From JASLZO01 sp965247995 (GTDB taxonomy: Bacteria > Chloroflexota > Dehalococcoidia > UBA6926): a DNA stretch of 64,000 nucleotides. The notes below the pieces were generated by a model that did not search any database, was not told the DNA's origin, and saw nothing but the letters and a program-made list of their open reading frames with translations. Below, piece by piece: positions 55,922 through 64,000 of this stretch. Location of the stretch: NCBI GenBank assembly GCA_965247995.1, contig OZ252041.1:1178001-1242000 (forward strand), written 5' to 3'. The stretch's first letter is position 1. The number at the start of each line of letters is the position of its first letter. Position numbers and translations under genes: made by a program.

Positions 55922-56611
55922 ATGACCACAAACGCATCCGGCATCGTGTTCGACTTGGACGGCGTGTTGATCGATACGGAGCCGATCTATCTGGAGACCA
56001 TCAACCTGGTGCTCGGGGGCCATGGCGTCGGCCCTCTTTCGGCCCAGGAGTATCAAGCGTTCATCGGCAAGCACGCGGATTTCACGTGGCCAACTCTTAA
56101 AGAACGGTATGGACTCAGCGGGTCTCAGGCGACATTGAAGGCAACGTATGACGACCTCCTGGCGAGGGTGCTGCCCGCACGTCTTCGACTCCGCCCTGAT
56201 GCGGAGTCCATGCTCGCCGCGGTGGCGGAACGGGGCATTAAACGAGCGGTGGCAACTTCTTCTCGGCGCAAGTGGTTGGAATTGAAGATCAACACGCTTG
56301 GCTTGGAGTCGTTCTTTGCCGCGGTGGTAAGCGCCGAGGAGGTGGGAAGGTTCAAGCCCGAACCCGATGTCTATCTCGTCGCCGCGGAACGGGCAGGCAT
56401 AAACCCGGTTGATGCCATAGCAATCGAAGACTCCCCTTCGGGGATCACGTCGGCCAAGCGAGCGGGTATGAGGGTCTTCGCGTTACGAACAGAATCGACT
56501 GCGGGCCTCGATCTCTCCGAGGCCGACCATGTTGTTGAGAATCTCACGGAGATCGACCTGGGCGCCCTGTTCGGCGCCGGTGATCGTGGACACGTGCCCA
56601 GCGTTGTATGA
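55922..56611 (+). CDS. HAD-superfamily hydrolase 2 inside the atp operon
   Basis: ATG 55,922; 229 residues. Motifs: FDLDGVLIDTEPIY, VATSSRRKW, FKPEPDVYL and AIEDSPSGITSAKRAG. It resembles its neighbour in order and length, so a tandem duplication is likely, though they are well diverged. The cap (LSAQEYQAFIGKHADFTWPT) differs, which suggests another substrate. It is followed seven bases later by atpD. Confidence 0.9.
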   Translation: MTTNASGIVFDLDGVLIDTEPIYLETINLVLGGHGVGPLSAQEYQAFIGKHADFTWPTLKERYGLSGSQATLKATYDDLLARVLPARLRLRPDAESMLAAVAERGIKRAVATSSRRKWLELKINTLGLESFFAAVVSAEEVGRFKPEPDVYLVAAERAGINPVDAIAIEDSPSGITSAKRAGMRVFALRTESTAGLDLSEADHVVENLTEIDLGALFGAGDRGHVPSVV

Positions 56612-56617
56612 GGTGAA

Positions 56618-58018
56618 ATGATGGCGACCGGGAAAGTAATCCAAATAATCGGGACTGTTGTGGATGTCGAATTTCCACCCAACGACCTGCCGGAGATCTT
56701 CAATGGGGTGACGGTGGCGGTGGACGATGGCTCTCAACTGACGCTCGAGGTCGAGCAGCACATCGGCAACAACTGGGCCCGCTGCCTGTCGATGGGACCC
56801 ACGGAGGGTCTCCGGCGCGGCGTCGAAGTGACGGATACGGGACGGCCGATCGTCGTTCCGGTAGGACGACCGTCGCTGGGCCGGCTGTTCAACGTCCTCG
56901 GAGAACCGCTCGACGGATTAGGAGACGTGGCAGCTGAGGAGCGGTGGCCGATCCACCGAAAGCCGCCGTCATTTGACGACCAAGAAACCAGCACGCAGAT
57001 GCTGGAAACCGGCATTAAGGTGCTGGACCTGGTGACTCCCTTCACAAGGGGAGGGAAGATCGGTGCATATGGTGGTGCTGGGGTCGGAAAGACGGTGATC
57101 ATCCTGGAGTTGATCCGGAATATCGCTACGGAGCACGGCGGGTACTCTGTGTTTGCGGGCGTTGGTGAGCGGTCACGTGAAGGGAACGACCTGTGGCACG
57201 AGATGCGGGACTCTGGCGTGATCGACAAGACGGCACTCGTGTTCGGACAGATGAATGAGCCACCGGGTGTGCGCGCACGGATCGCACTGACCGGACTGAC
57301 CATGGCGGAGTACTTCCGAGACGTGGAAGGGCAGGACGTCCTGATCTTCATCGACAACATTTACCGGTACATCCTGGCCGGCATGGAGGTATCGGCCCTG
57401 CTGGGACGGATGCCCTCGGCCGTGGGATACCAACCGACGTTGAGCACGGAGATGGGTGACCTCGAGGAGCGGATTACGTCCACGAAGGTCGGATCGATCA
57501 CCTCGGTGCAGGCGATCTATGTCCCGGCGGATGACTACACGGATCCGGGTGTGGCGACGACGTTCGGTCACCTGGACGCCGTTATCGCGCTCGAACGGTC
57601 TATCGCGGAGCAGGGCTTGTATCCGGCGGTCGATCCTCTCACCTCGACCAGCCGAATCTTGGACCCGAACGTCGTGGGCCAGGAGCATTACGATACGGCA
57701 CGGCGCGTCCAGGGAGTCCTGCAGCGCTACCGGGAACTACAGGACATCATCGCGATCCTTGGTCTCGAGGAACTGTCGGACGACGACAAGCTGACCGTGG
57801 CTCGGGCACGGAAGATCCAACGGTTCCTGTCGCAGCCGATGTTCGTAGCGGAAGCGTTCACGGGGACGCCAGGGAAGTACGTGCCAATCCGTGAGACGGT
57901 GCGCGGGTTCCAGGAGATTCTGTCGGGTCAACACGACGAATTGCCCGAGCAGGCGTTCTACATGGTTGGCACGATCGACGAGGCCATGGAACGCGCCAAG
58001 GAGTTGGCAGAGGCGTAA
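56618..58018 (+). CDS. atpD: ATP synthase F1 subunit beta
   Basis: ATG 56,618 (or 56,621); 466 residues. GKVIQIIGTVVDVEFP at the start, Walker A GGAGVGKTVII, GERSREGNDLWHEMRDSGVI with the catalytic Glu, DVLIFIDNIYRYILAGMEVS, and SALLGRMPSAVGYQPTLSTE. The DELSEED-like loop reads LGLEELSDDDKL. The stretch IYRYILAG departs from the usual (I/L)FRFTQAG, which is a mild oddity. Confidence 0.96.
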   Translation: MMATGKVIQIIGTVVDVEFPPNDLPEIFNGVTVAVDDGSQLTLEVEQHIGNNWARCLSMGPTEGLRRGVEVTDTGRPIVVPVGRPSLGRLFNVLGEPLDGLGDVAAEERWPIHRKPPSFDDQETSTQMLETGIKVLDLVTPFTRGGKIGAYGGAGVGKTVIILELIRNIATEHGGYSVFAGVGERSREGNDLWHEMRDSGVIDKTALVFGQMNEPPGVRARIALTGLTMAEYFRDVEGQDVLIFIDNIYRYILAGMEVSALLGRMPSAVGYQPTLSTEMGDLEERITSTKVGSITSVQAIYVPADDYTDPGVATTFGHLDAVIALERSIAEQGLYPAVDPLTSTSRILDPNVVGQEHYDTARRVQGVLQRYRELQDIIAILGLEELSDDDKLTVARARKIQRFLSQPMFVAEAFTGTPGKYVPIRETVRGFQEILSGQHDELPEQAFYMVGTIDEAMERAKELAEA

Positions 58019-58025
58019 CCCAACG

Positions 58026-58475
58026 ATGCCCACACACCTGCAGGTCATAGCACTCGACGGTATCACCTATGAGGATGACGTAGATCTTGTCGTGCTGCCT
58101 GGAATCGATGGTCAATTGGGTGTACTGCCGCGCCACGCCCCGATCGTGACCGCCCTACAAGCCGGCGAGATTCTGGCACGCAAGGCGGGCGAAGAGGTGT
58201 CGATGTTGGTCAGCGGAGGGTTCGCTCAAGTGTCCCCTGAGGCCGTCGTAGTCCTTGCGGACGCGGCTGAACGCGCTGAGGAGATCGACGTCGAACGGGC
58301 GCAGGCCGCGCGTGATCGGGCCCAAGAGCGGATGTCTGATCGGTCCGCGATCACGGAGACCGATGCCGCCAGAGCAGCCGCCTCGCTTGCCAGGTCTCTG
58401 ATGCGGTTGAAGGTAGCCGAGAGAGGTGCTCGGCGCCGCGGTTCTGGAACGCCGCCCGTATCGAGTCCGAACTAA
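58026..58475 (+). CDS. atpC: ATP synthase F1 subunit epsilon
   Basis: ATG 58,026, seven bases after atpD; 149 residues. Beta-sandwich ITYEDDVDLVVLPGIDGQLG, VLPRHAPIVTALQAGE, VSGGFAQVSPEAVVVLADAA, then the two-helix C-terminal domain (IDVERAQAARDRAQERM, AARAAASLARSLMRLKVAER) that inhibits ATP hydrolysis. Last gene of the operon, facing rex. Confidence 0.93.
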   Translation: MPTHLQVIALDGITYEDDVDLVVLPGIDGQLGVLPRHAPIVTALQAGEILARKAGEEVSMLVSGGFAQVSPEAVVVLADAAERAEEIDVERAQAARDRAQERMSDRSAITETDAARAAASLARSLMRLKVAERGARRRGSGTPPVSSPN

Positions 58476-58503
58476 CCGCTAACGCCTCGCGCCGGATACG
58501 AGG

Positions 58504-59178
58504 TTACGGGCGTGGCGCCCTTCCGTCCCTGGCGACCGCGGGTTGTTCCGGGTGCCGTTGGTCCGTCAAATGGAACGTCATCGTCTGGAGCGCCTGGACG
58601 GGGTCGATGGTCCTCACGCGCACGCCGGGAGGGACCCGTGGCGTAGCGGGTGCGTAGTTCACGATGGCGCGAATGCCCGCGTCGACCAACTGTCCGACCA
58701 CTGTTTGGGCTTGTTCCCCGGGCACGGCGACGATTGCGATCTCAATGTCATGTTGGCGGACGTACTCGGGAACCTCGGTGAACGGCCGGACCTCGACGCC
58801 GGCGACCCAGTTGCCGACGATTTGAGGGTCAGTGTCGAAGGCGGCTTGGATATGGAACCCCTCCGGGGTGAATCCGGGATAGGTGACGATCGCCTGCCCG
58901 AGCCGCCCGACCCCGATCAGGATGACGGGCCACGAACGTTCGAGGCCCAAGATTCGAGTAAGGTCAAGGATAAGATGCGGCACGCTATATCCGCGACCCT
59001 GCTTCCCGAACCGGCCAAAGTAGCTAAGGTCTTTCCGAATCTGGGCCGGCGTGACGCTCAACGCCTCGCCGAGCTCCTGGGAGCTTACGACTTCGGTACC
59101 CTCATCACGCAGCACTCGGAGCGCCCGTAAGTAGTACGGCAACCGCTGCACGACAACGTCCGGAATATCTGCCGGCAT
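58504..59178 (-). CDS. rex: Redox-sensing transcriptional repressor Rex
   Basis: I start at ATG 59,178 (224 residues, the normal length); a longer frame to 59,292 would cover a Rex-like operator. The winged helix (VVVQRLPYYLRALRVLRDEG, SVTPAQIRKDLSYFGRFGKQ) and the Rossmann domain (VILIGVGRLGQAIVTYPGFT) that reads NADH/NAD are clear. A domain-swap helix is at the end. Rex usually represses respiratory or fermentative genes when NADH is high; the neighbouring atp operon may be a target. Confidence 0.92.
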   Translation of the reverse strand: MPADIPDVVVQRLPYYLRALRVLRDEGTEVVSSQELGEALSVTPAQIRKDLSYFGRFGKQGRGYSVPHLILDLTRILGLERSWPVILIGVGRLGQAIVTYPGFTPEGFHIQAAFDTDPQIVGNWVAGVEVRPFTEVPEYVRQHDIEIAIVAVPGEQAQTVVGQLVDAGIRAIVNYAPATPRVPPGVRVRTIDPVQALQTMTFHLTDQRHPEQPAVARDGRAPRP

Positions 59179-59258
59179 CCGATCCCGCAGCCCCCACCCG
59201 TTCGCGGCGCCCGCGTGTGGGCGGCACCGCAGATCGAAAGCTGATTGTAGGAATGGCA

Positions 59259-59276
59259 TTGTGAAGCCGTCAACAA
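59259..59276. promoter_or_regulatory. Rex-like operator upstream of rex
   Basis: TTGTGAAGCCGTCAACAA matches the Rex consensus TTGTGAAnnnnTTCACAA at 12 of 14 fixed positions. It lies 81 bases before the chosen rex start, so autoregulation is likely. It could also act on the rightward gene at 59,377. Confidence 0.6.
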
Positions 59277-59376
59277 ATCGAGCCACCATCACCGGTCAGA
59301 CGGAGCGGCTCCCAGCTTATGATCGGCCTATTGTGTATGCGAAAGGGAAGCCGACACCGGCGGAAACGGCAGCCCG

Positions 59377-59667
59377 ATGACTGTGGGCTATTGCCTGCTT
59401 CAGATGCGTGTGTACGGGAGCAGGTCGCTCAAGGAGAAGCGTGCCGTCGTCCGGTCCGTGACTCAGCGCGTCCGCACCCGGTTTAACGTGGCGGTTGCGG
59501 AGGTAGGCGGGCAGGAAACGTGGCAAGCAGTCGACCTTGGCATCGCGTACGTGAGTGCGTCCGCGGGACACTGCCACGAGGTGTTGGAGAAGGCCGTGGA
59601 GTACATCCGCGAGTCGCGGACCGACGCCGAGCTACTGGACTACTCCATCGAGATCATTGATCCATGA
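59377..59667 (+). CDS. DUF503 (YlxP-like) protein
   Basis: ATG 59,377; 96 residues. VGYCLLQMRVYGSRSLKEKR and AVVRSVTQRVRTRFNVAVAE are the DUF503 signature, with QAVDLGIAYVSASAGHCHEV in the second half. Members (YlxP) often lie by translation or ribosome-maturation genes and fold as a small alpha/beta protein. Function not known. Followed by the MBL gene in the same direction. Confidence 0.88.
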   Translation: MTVGYCLLQMRVYGSRSLKEKRAVVRSVTQRVRTRFNVAVAEVGGQETWQAVDLGIAYVSASAGHCHEVLEKAVEYIRESRTDAELLDYSIEIIDP

Positions 59668-59679
59668 GAGGGGGCGAGT

Positions 59680-60345
59680 ATGCCTATAGAACGGTTCAGC
59701 GTGGGCCCGATGGGGAACAACACGTACGTGCTCCATGACCTCGGCTCGAAGGAAGCCGTGATCGTCGATCCGAGCATGGATGCCGAGGGGGTCTTGGAGT
59801 GGGTGCGGGAGAAAGGGTTGACGGTGAACGCGATCGTGAACTCTCACGGGCATATGGACCACGTGTTCTCGAACGCGCTTTTCGTCCGCGAGACGGGAGC
59901 CAAGTTGTACATTCACCGGGGGGACGCGCCCATGCTCGCGGAGCTCCCGAAACAGGGCCGATGGACAGGTTCTGCGCCAGAAGCATCGCCGGAACCCGAC
60001 GCCTTCCTGGACGATGGTCTTGAGATTCCGGTCGGTCCGGAGGCCTTGCGCGTGATCTCGACCCCTGGGCACACACCCGGGAGCGCGTGCTTTGTCTTGG
60101 AGGACGCCGTGATGACCGGAGACACATTGTTCCGCGGTTCGATCGGTCGGTTCGATTTCCCGGGCGGCAACCTCGGTGATCTGATCTCATCGATCAAGAC
60201 AAAGCTATTTGGCGTACTCCCGCCGGAAACACGGGTGCTTCCGGGACACAACGAGGTTTCAACGATCGGCGAAGAGATGCTCTCGAACCCGTTCGTCGGC
60301 GAGCGGGCGTCGGTAGACCTCCTGCGGCAGCAGCGAGACTCCTAG
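59680..60345 (+). CDS. MBL-fold metallo-hydrolase (glyoxalase II-like)
   Basis: ATG 59,680 behind GAGGGGGCGAG; 221 residues. VNSHGHMDHVF is the HxHxDH metal motif (about residues 66-71), STPGHTPGSACFVLED gives the next His, VMTGDTLFRGSIGRFDFPGG the bridging Asp and LPGHNEVSTIGEE the last His. This set fits glyoxalase-II-type hydrolases of thioesters. The substrate is not fixed by sequence. Confidence 0.9.
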   Translation: MPIERFSVGPMGNNTYVLHDLGSKEAVIVDPSMDAEGVLEWVREKGLTVNAIVNSHGHMDHVFSNALFVRETGAKLYIHRGDAPMLAELPKQGRWTGSAPEASPEPDAFLDDGLEIPVGPEALRVISTPGHTPGSACFVLEDAVMTGDTLFRGSIGRFDFPGGNLGDLISSIKTKLFGVLPPETRVLPGHNEVSTIGEEMLSNPFVGERASVDLLRQQRDS

Positions 60346-60362
60346 AACAGCTGATTGACGGT

Positions 60363-60382
60363 GGGTGGCCACTTGGCCACCC
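60363..60382. terminator. Hairpin between convergent genes
   Basis: GGGTGGCCA-CT-TGGCCACCC is a perfect nine-base stem between the MBL gene and hemC. There is no T run, so termination by this hairpin alone is uncertain. Confidence 0.45.
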
Positions 60383-60407
60383 GAGCTTGCAGGTCACCAG
60401 CGCGTCG

Positions 60408-61367
60408 CTATTCTGCCAGCGGGTCATCTAGCACGATCAGATCGTCGGCGCCCCTGGCTGACAGTGAGTCCAGCAGTTGCCGTCCGATCGTTCCAGGCGG
60501 CGTCTGTTTGCTCGATGTCATCGTCTCGCGGAGTATGGTTCGCCCATCGACCGAGGCCACTAGAGCCTCAACTGAGATCTGGTCCGACTCGATGTTGGCA
60601 AAGCACGCTAGCGGGGTCTTGCAGAACCCGCCAACAGCGGCGAGGAACGCGCGCTCCACTTCGGCGGCGATGCGCCCATCGACATCCTCGGCGGTTGAGG
60701 CAACCCGCATTGCGTCAGCGTCGTCATCGCGACATTCGATCCCGATAAAGCCCTGCCCAACGGCGGGAAGCATGACCGAGGGGCCCAGATATTCGGTAAT
60801 GATATCGCTCCAACCGAGGCGGATGAGTCCGGCGGCGGCGAGGACTGCGGCGTCTGCCTCGATCTCCCGCCCGTCGCCGGTGACCTTGCGGATACGCGTG
60901 TCGACGTTGCCACGAAGGAGAACAATGGTTAGGTCCGGCCTGACGCCGAGGACCTGGGCAGCGCGGCGCACGCTGCCAGTCCCGACTCTGCTGCCCGGGG
61001 CTAGCCCGGCGAGGTTGGTCCCGTCCCGTGTGACAAGCGCGTCCCTCGCATCTCCACGCGGCATGACTGCCGCCAGGGAGTGGCCCGGCGGCAGTTGCGT
61101 AGGCAGGTCCTTCAGGCTATGCATTGCGAGGTCGATCTCACGGTTCGCCAATGCAATCTGCAACTCCTTGACGAACACGCCTTGACCCAAGTCTGGAATA
61201 GGGACCGACTGCTTGCGGTCTCCCGTCGTCCGGATGCCGATTACCTCTAGCTGAGACTCGGGATCCTTCGAACGAACCGCCTCCATAAAAAGCTCAGTCT
61301 GAACGAGGGCCAAACGACTGGTGCGGGTCCCGACGCGAAGGACGCGACCGGGTTCAGCGTTCGTCAT
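60408..61367 (-). CDS. hemC: Porphobilinogen deaminase (hydroxymethylbilane synthase)
   Basis: ATG 61,367; 319 residues. LRVGTRTSRLALVQTELFME, LAMHSLKDLPTQLPPGHSLA and GTGSVRRAAQVLGVRPDLTI are family hallmarks. PALACFANIES-like KTPLACFANIESDQISVEAL carries the Cys that holds the dipyrromethane cofactor. It joins four porphobilinogens into hydroxymethylbilane. The start overlaps the end of the CobA-HemD fusion. Confidence 0.95.
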   Translation of the reverse strand: MTNAEPGRVLRVGTRTSRLALVQTELFMEAVRSKDPESQLEVIGIRTTGDRKQSVPIPDLGQGVFVKELQIALANREIDLAMHSLKDLPTQLPPGHSLAAVMPRGDARDALVTRDGTNLAGLAPGSRVGTGSVRRAAQVLGVRPDLTIVLLRGNVDTRIRKVTGDGREIEADAAVLAAAGLIRLGWSDIITEYLGPSVMLPAVGQGFIGIECRDDDADAMRVASTAEDVDGRIAAEVERAFLAAVGGFCKTPLACFANIESDQISVEALVASVDGRTILRETMTSSKQTPPGTIGRQLLDSLSARGADDLIVLDDPLAE

Positions 61368-62874
61368 CGCTCCTGACGCTCGTTGTCGCAGCGATCATCG
61401 CGTCGAGGATTCCGGATGTCGTATGGGAGGCGGCCTCCGCGAAGACCTCAAGTCCCGCGGACTGGGCTGCGCGCGTTGTCGTCGGACCTGAGGAGACGAA
61501 AGCAACATCACGGAGTTGGTCGGAGGAATCGCCGAGCGCGTGAACCAGGTTCCGCACTGTGGAGGGGCTCGTGAGGACGATGGCATCCACGCCCAGCTCG
61601 ATCGCCTCCTGGGCTCGGGCTCGTAACCCAGGTGCATCAATCGTCCGGTAGGACACCAGGGGCAACGGGAGTAGCCCGTGCGTCCGCAGTGTCCGCGGCA
61701 ATTCGTCATCTGCCAAGTCTCCGCGGGGTAGCAGGACGGTTTCGCCTGCGTGCCCAGCAACCCCAATCGTGTTGCCGAGCGAGTGCGAATCAAAGCGGTC
61801 GGGCATGACTTCATGAATGAGTCCGTACCGACGCAGCGCTGACGCTGTTGAGGGGCCGATTGCGCCAATGCGGACGCCGGCCAGGGTGCGCACGTCACGC
61901 CCGGTCTCCATCAGACGACGGAGGAAGAAGTCGACGCCGTTCGCGCTCGTGAAGGCTGCCCACTTGTGGTCTGTGATGCGCGGCAAGACGGCATCGACGG
62001 ACGTCCAGTCGAGCGGCGCCACGAACGCGACCGCAGGGATATGGAAGACCTCTGCGCCTGCCCCCTCAAGTGCGGCGACCAGTTCCATCGCGCGTGACTC
62101 GCCCCGGAGGACGACTATGCGCTTCGCGGATAGTGGCCGCCGCTCGAACCAAGCAATGCGGTGACGCATCTCGACTACGGTTCCGACCACCAAAACGGCA
62201 GGGGCTGCCAGTCGGGCACGGGAAGCCACCTCGACGGTCGTGCTCAAGGTCGCCTCGATTGTGCGTTGACGGGCAGTTGTCCCACTCTCCACCAGGGCGA
62301 CCGGCGTGTCATCTGGCCAACCTTCCCCCTGTAATGACGTCACGACCTCGGGGAGCGCCTGGACACCCATGAGGACGATAACCGTTTCGGTTCGATCCTC
62401 GGCTGGTTGGTCAGCGCTCTCTCCCCGCTGACCGGTAAGGATACGGACCGAAGAGGCGTAACGCCGGTCTGTCGCAGGGATGCCAGCGTATGCGGGTACC
62501 GCCAGTGCTGACGTGACACCTGGGACGATCTCGAACCTGACTCCTGCGGCGGCCAACGCCTCCGCTTCTTCCCCGCCTCGGCCGAAGAGGAACGGATCGC
62601 CCCCTTTGAGGCGCACGACAGTCCTTTCAGCGTGGGCATGTTGAATGAGCAGACGGTTGATCTCGTCCTGGGGCAAGGTGTTCTGCATTGTCGGTCCCTT
62701 GCCGACATACACGAGCTCGGCGGTCTGAGGCGCCTCAGCCAGAATCGAGACGTTCACGAGCCGGTCATACACGACGACGTCCGCTCTCCGGAGGACGCGG
62801 AGTCCCTTGGCCGTGATGAGTCCCGGGTCACCGGGACCGGCCCCAACCAAATAGACGGCGCCAACCTCAGTCAC
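61354..62874 (-). CDS. cobA-hemD: Fused uroporphyrinogen-III methyltransferase / uroporphyrinogen-III synthase
   Basis: ATG 62,874; 506 residues. The first half (1-250) is a SUMT: VYLVGAGPGDPGLITAKGLR, VVYDRLVNVSI, VVRLKGGDPFLFGRGGEEAE, VPGVTSALAVPAYAGIPATD. The second half (about 255-500) is HemD: IVVLRGESRAMELVAALEGA, AFTSANGVDFFLRRLMETGR, AIGPSTASALRRYG, ALVLTSPS-like DAIVLTSPSTVRNLVHALG. One chain thus closes the ring to uroporphyrinogen III and then methylates it to precorrin-2. The fusion is known in several bacterial groups. Confidence 0.94.
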   Translation of the reverse strand: MTEVGAVYLVGAGPGDPGLITAKGLRVLRRADVVVYDRLVNVSILAEAPQTAELVYVGKGPTMQNTLPQDEINRLLIQHAHAERTVVRLKGGDPFLFGRGGEEAEALAAAGVRFEIVPGVTSALAVPAYAGIPATDRRYASSVRILTGQRGESADQPAEDRTETVIVLMGVQALPEVVTSLQGEGWPDDTPVALVESGTTARQRTIEATLSTTVEVASRARLAAPAVLVVGTVVEMRHRIAWFERRPLSAKRIVVLRGESRAMELVAALEGAGAEVFHIPAVAFVAPLDWTSVDAVLPRITDHKWAAFTSANGVDFFLRRLMETGRDVRTLAGVRIGAIGPSTASALRRYGLIHEVMPDRFDSHSLGNTIGVAGHAGETVLLPRGDLADDELPRTLRTHGLLPLPLVSYRTIDAPGLRARAQEAIELGVDAIVLTSPSTVRNLVHALGDSSDQLRDVAFVSSGPTTTRAAQSAGLEVFAEAASHTTSGILDAMIAATTSVRSDDER

Positions 62875-63508
62875 TAGTCGAATCCGTAAGGATCTCCCTT
62901 AGCCGGACATGGAGCGCGCGTTGGTCTCCCGAGCGGAGCAAGTCGCGGACGGCGTCGTCGTCGAGCGCATCCTGCCAGAGTTGCGATGGGGGACGCTGTC
63001 CGACGTTCCTGATCTCCTCGCGCACTTCTGCAAGCACATCCACCAGCATGGCGTATTCGCTGGGGAGCGCACGGTCCACTTCTCTCCGAAGAAAACTGGC
63101 CATAGCTGGGCTCCGTCCGTTCGTCGAGATCGCGATTGTGGCGTCGCCGCGTCGAACCAGAGCAGGATAGATCCAGGTGCAGAGCTCCGTTATATCGACA
63201 ACGTTGAGGAGCACACGCTCCTGCAATGCCTCCCTATGGATCGCCTCGCTGAGTTGCCGGTCGTGGGTCGTGGCAGCGATGGCAAGGAACGCGCCCGCTA
63301 GGTCGCCGTCCTGATAGGGGCGAGTGTAGAGTGCTATCTCGCCCCGCCCGGCCATCTCGGCGAATGCATCCACGATGTCCCGGCAGATCACCGTGACGCG
63401 AGCACCGGCCTCCACGAGCGCCTTCGCTTTCTCGCGAGCCTCAGCATCCTCTCCGATGACGACGCAGGACCGGTCCCTGAGGTCAAGAAACACTGGGTAG
63501 TAGCCCAT
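62867..63508 (-). CDS. Precorrin-2 dehydrogenase / sirohydrochlorin ferrochelatase-type (CysG N-domain)
   Basis: I start at ATG 63,508 (MGYYPVFLDL), giving 213 residues; a longer frame would overlap the HemD-like gene. YYPVFLDLRDRSCVVIGEDA is the NAD-binding start (with GEDAEA where GGGxVA is usual), followed by ARVTVICRDIVDAFAEMA, LLNVVDITELCTWIYPALVR and ATIAISTNGRSPAMASFLRR. It oxidises precorrin-2 to sirohydrochlorin and may insert iron. It overlaps the CobA-HemD gene by eight bases. Confidence 0.9.
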   Translation of the reverse strand: MGYYPVFLDLRDRSCVVIGEDAEAREKAKALVEAGARVTVICRDIVDAFAEMAGRGEIALYTRPYQDGDLAGAFLAIAATTHDRQLSEAIHREALQERVLLNVVDITELCTWIYPALVRRGDATIAISTNGRSPAMASFLRREVDRALPSEYAMLVDVLAEVREEIRNVGQRPPSQLWQDALDDDAVRDLLRSGDQRALHVRLREILTDSTSD

Positions 63509-63542
63509 GTGGGCGGTGTTGCCTTCGGTTTGGTGTTCGAGG

Positions 63543-64000
63543 CTACTGTCCGGACGCGAGTGGCCCGGTGGGAGCCGCCTCCTGGTCTTCGAAATGGGCA
63601 GCAAGTGCGAGGACCAGCGGGCCCATCTTCGGATGCTCCGGTTCGAGGTGCGGTGTCACGCCCTCGTCCACTAGCGCGCGGGCGCACACAGGGCCCACAG
63701 GTGCGACGACGACGTCTCCTGCCAAGGCTTCGGTAAGGCCTTTGCGGTGTCCCATGCGGTCAGCGATCTGGAAGAGGTTCCGCACCTGGGACTGGGTGGT
63801 GAAGAGGACGGCGTCCGCACGCCTGCCAATGATGGCGTCCACGGCATCCTCGACCGGCCTGACGTCCTCCGGGAGTGCCCACGTGTAGAGCGATACCTCC
63901 GTAAGGTGTGCACCCATTTCCTGAAGCCGGGTCCGAAGGTAGGCGTTAATCTCGCCGTAATGTTGAAGTGCAACGCGCTTTCCGCGGAGGTCCCACCCTT
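63543..64000 (-). CDS. HemD-like uroporphyrinogen-III synthase, partial
   Basis: The leftward frame enters from the right edge, so the start is outside; about 152 residues are visible. RGKRVALQHYGEINAYLRTR, LYTWALPEDVRPVEDAVDAI, DAVLFTTQSQVRNLFQIADR, and VAPVGPVCARALVDEGV are typical of the second HemD lobe. A complete HemD is already fused to CobA two genes on, so this is a second copy or a relative with a changed role. It leads the tetrapyrrole operon as far as can be seen. Confidence 0.85.
   Translation of the reverse strand, partial: GWDLRGKRVALQHYGEINAYLRTRLQEMGAHLTEVSLYTWALPEDVRPVEDAVDAIIGRRADAVLFTTQSQVRNLFQIADRMGHRKGLTEALAGDVVVAPVGPVCARALVDEGVTPHLEPEHPKMGPLVLALAAHFEDQEAAPTGPLASGQ

Overview
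The window holds the larger part of a temperate tailed-phage genome (about positions 1-37,245, left end outside the window) followed by ordinary bacterial chromosome (about 37,246-64,000). Base composition is moderately GC-rich throughout. The housekeeping genes (recA, ffh, rny, ymdB, a complete F-type ATP synthase operon, rex, siroheme/haem genes) show a bacterium with oxidative or proton-coupled energy metabolism. A member of Chloroflexota is my best guess from the overall look of these proteins, but this is inference only and nothing in the window fixes the taxon.

Prophage layout. A CI-like repressor gene, cut by the left edge, faces a Cro-like gene across a control region with a perfect 17-nt palindrome and two flanking half-sites. 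The rightward early operon (188-12,716) is tightly packed, mostly with ATGA/GTGA-type start-stop overlaps. It carries a RecT/Bet-type annealing protein, a Holliday-junction-resolvase-like nuclease, a replication protein gene with an internal iteron array (candidate phage origin), a DnaC-like helicase loader, a J-domain protein, a PolX-like nucleotidyltransferase, a double MazG-like protein, a Fic protein, a DUF4326 protein, a cytosine-C5 methyltransferase, a stand-alone DnaA DNA-binding domain, a membrane protein and three small tail-fibre-like genes. It ends at a strong hairpin. A short leftward operon (12,905-15,021: small basic peptide, DUF932 protein, HTH regulator, RadC-like protein) starts at a palindromic promoter region. 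The rightward late operon (15,447-35,508) has terminase small and large subunits, portal, very large virion proteins, scaffold, major capsid protein, decoration and neck/tail proteins, a SpeD-like pyruvoyl decarboxylase and two membrane proteins. No tape-measure, sheath or tube gene is visible, which suggests a short-tailed (podovirus-like) particle. Two leftward genes at the right end, a DUF6602-like nuclease-fold protein and a secreted HNH-nuclease lipoprotein with an Excalibur domain, look like lysogenic-conversion genes.

The right boundary is marked by the 5' half of a tRNA-Gly(CCC) gene with its own promoter, broken just after the anticodon loop. This is the probable attR.

Chromosome. 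Leftward genes run from a B-box/membrane protein through an alpha/beta hydrolase, a PHP phosphoesterase, ymdB and rny, then recA (with an SOS-type box), ffh and a Gfo/Idh/MocA oxidoreductase. Rightward genes are an SbcC-like ATPase, a bifunctional-nuclease-family protein and the atp operon (atpI-like, B, E, F, H, A, G, two HAD phosphatases, D, C). Then come rex (leftward, with a Rex-like operator), a DUF503 protein and an MBL-fold hydrolase (rightward), and a leftward tetrapyrrole operon: a HemD-like gene cut by the right edge, precorrin-2 dehydrogenase, a CobA-HemD fusion and hemC.
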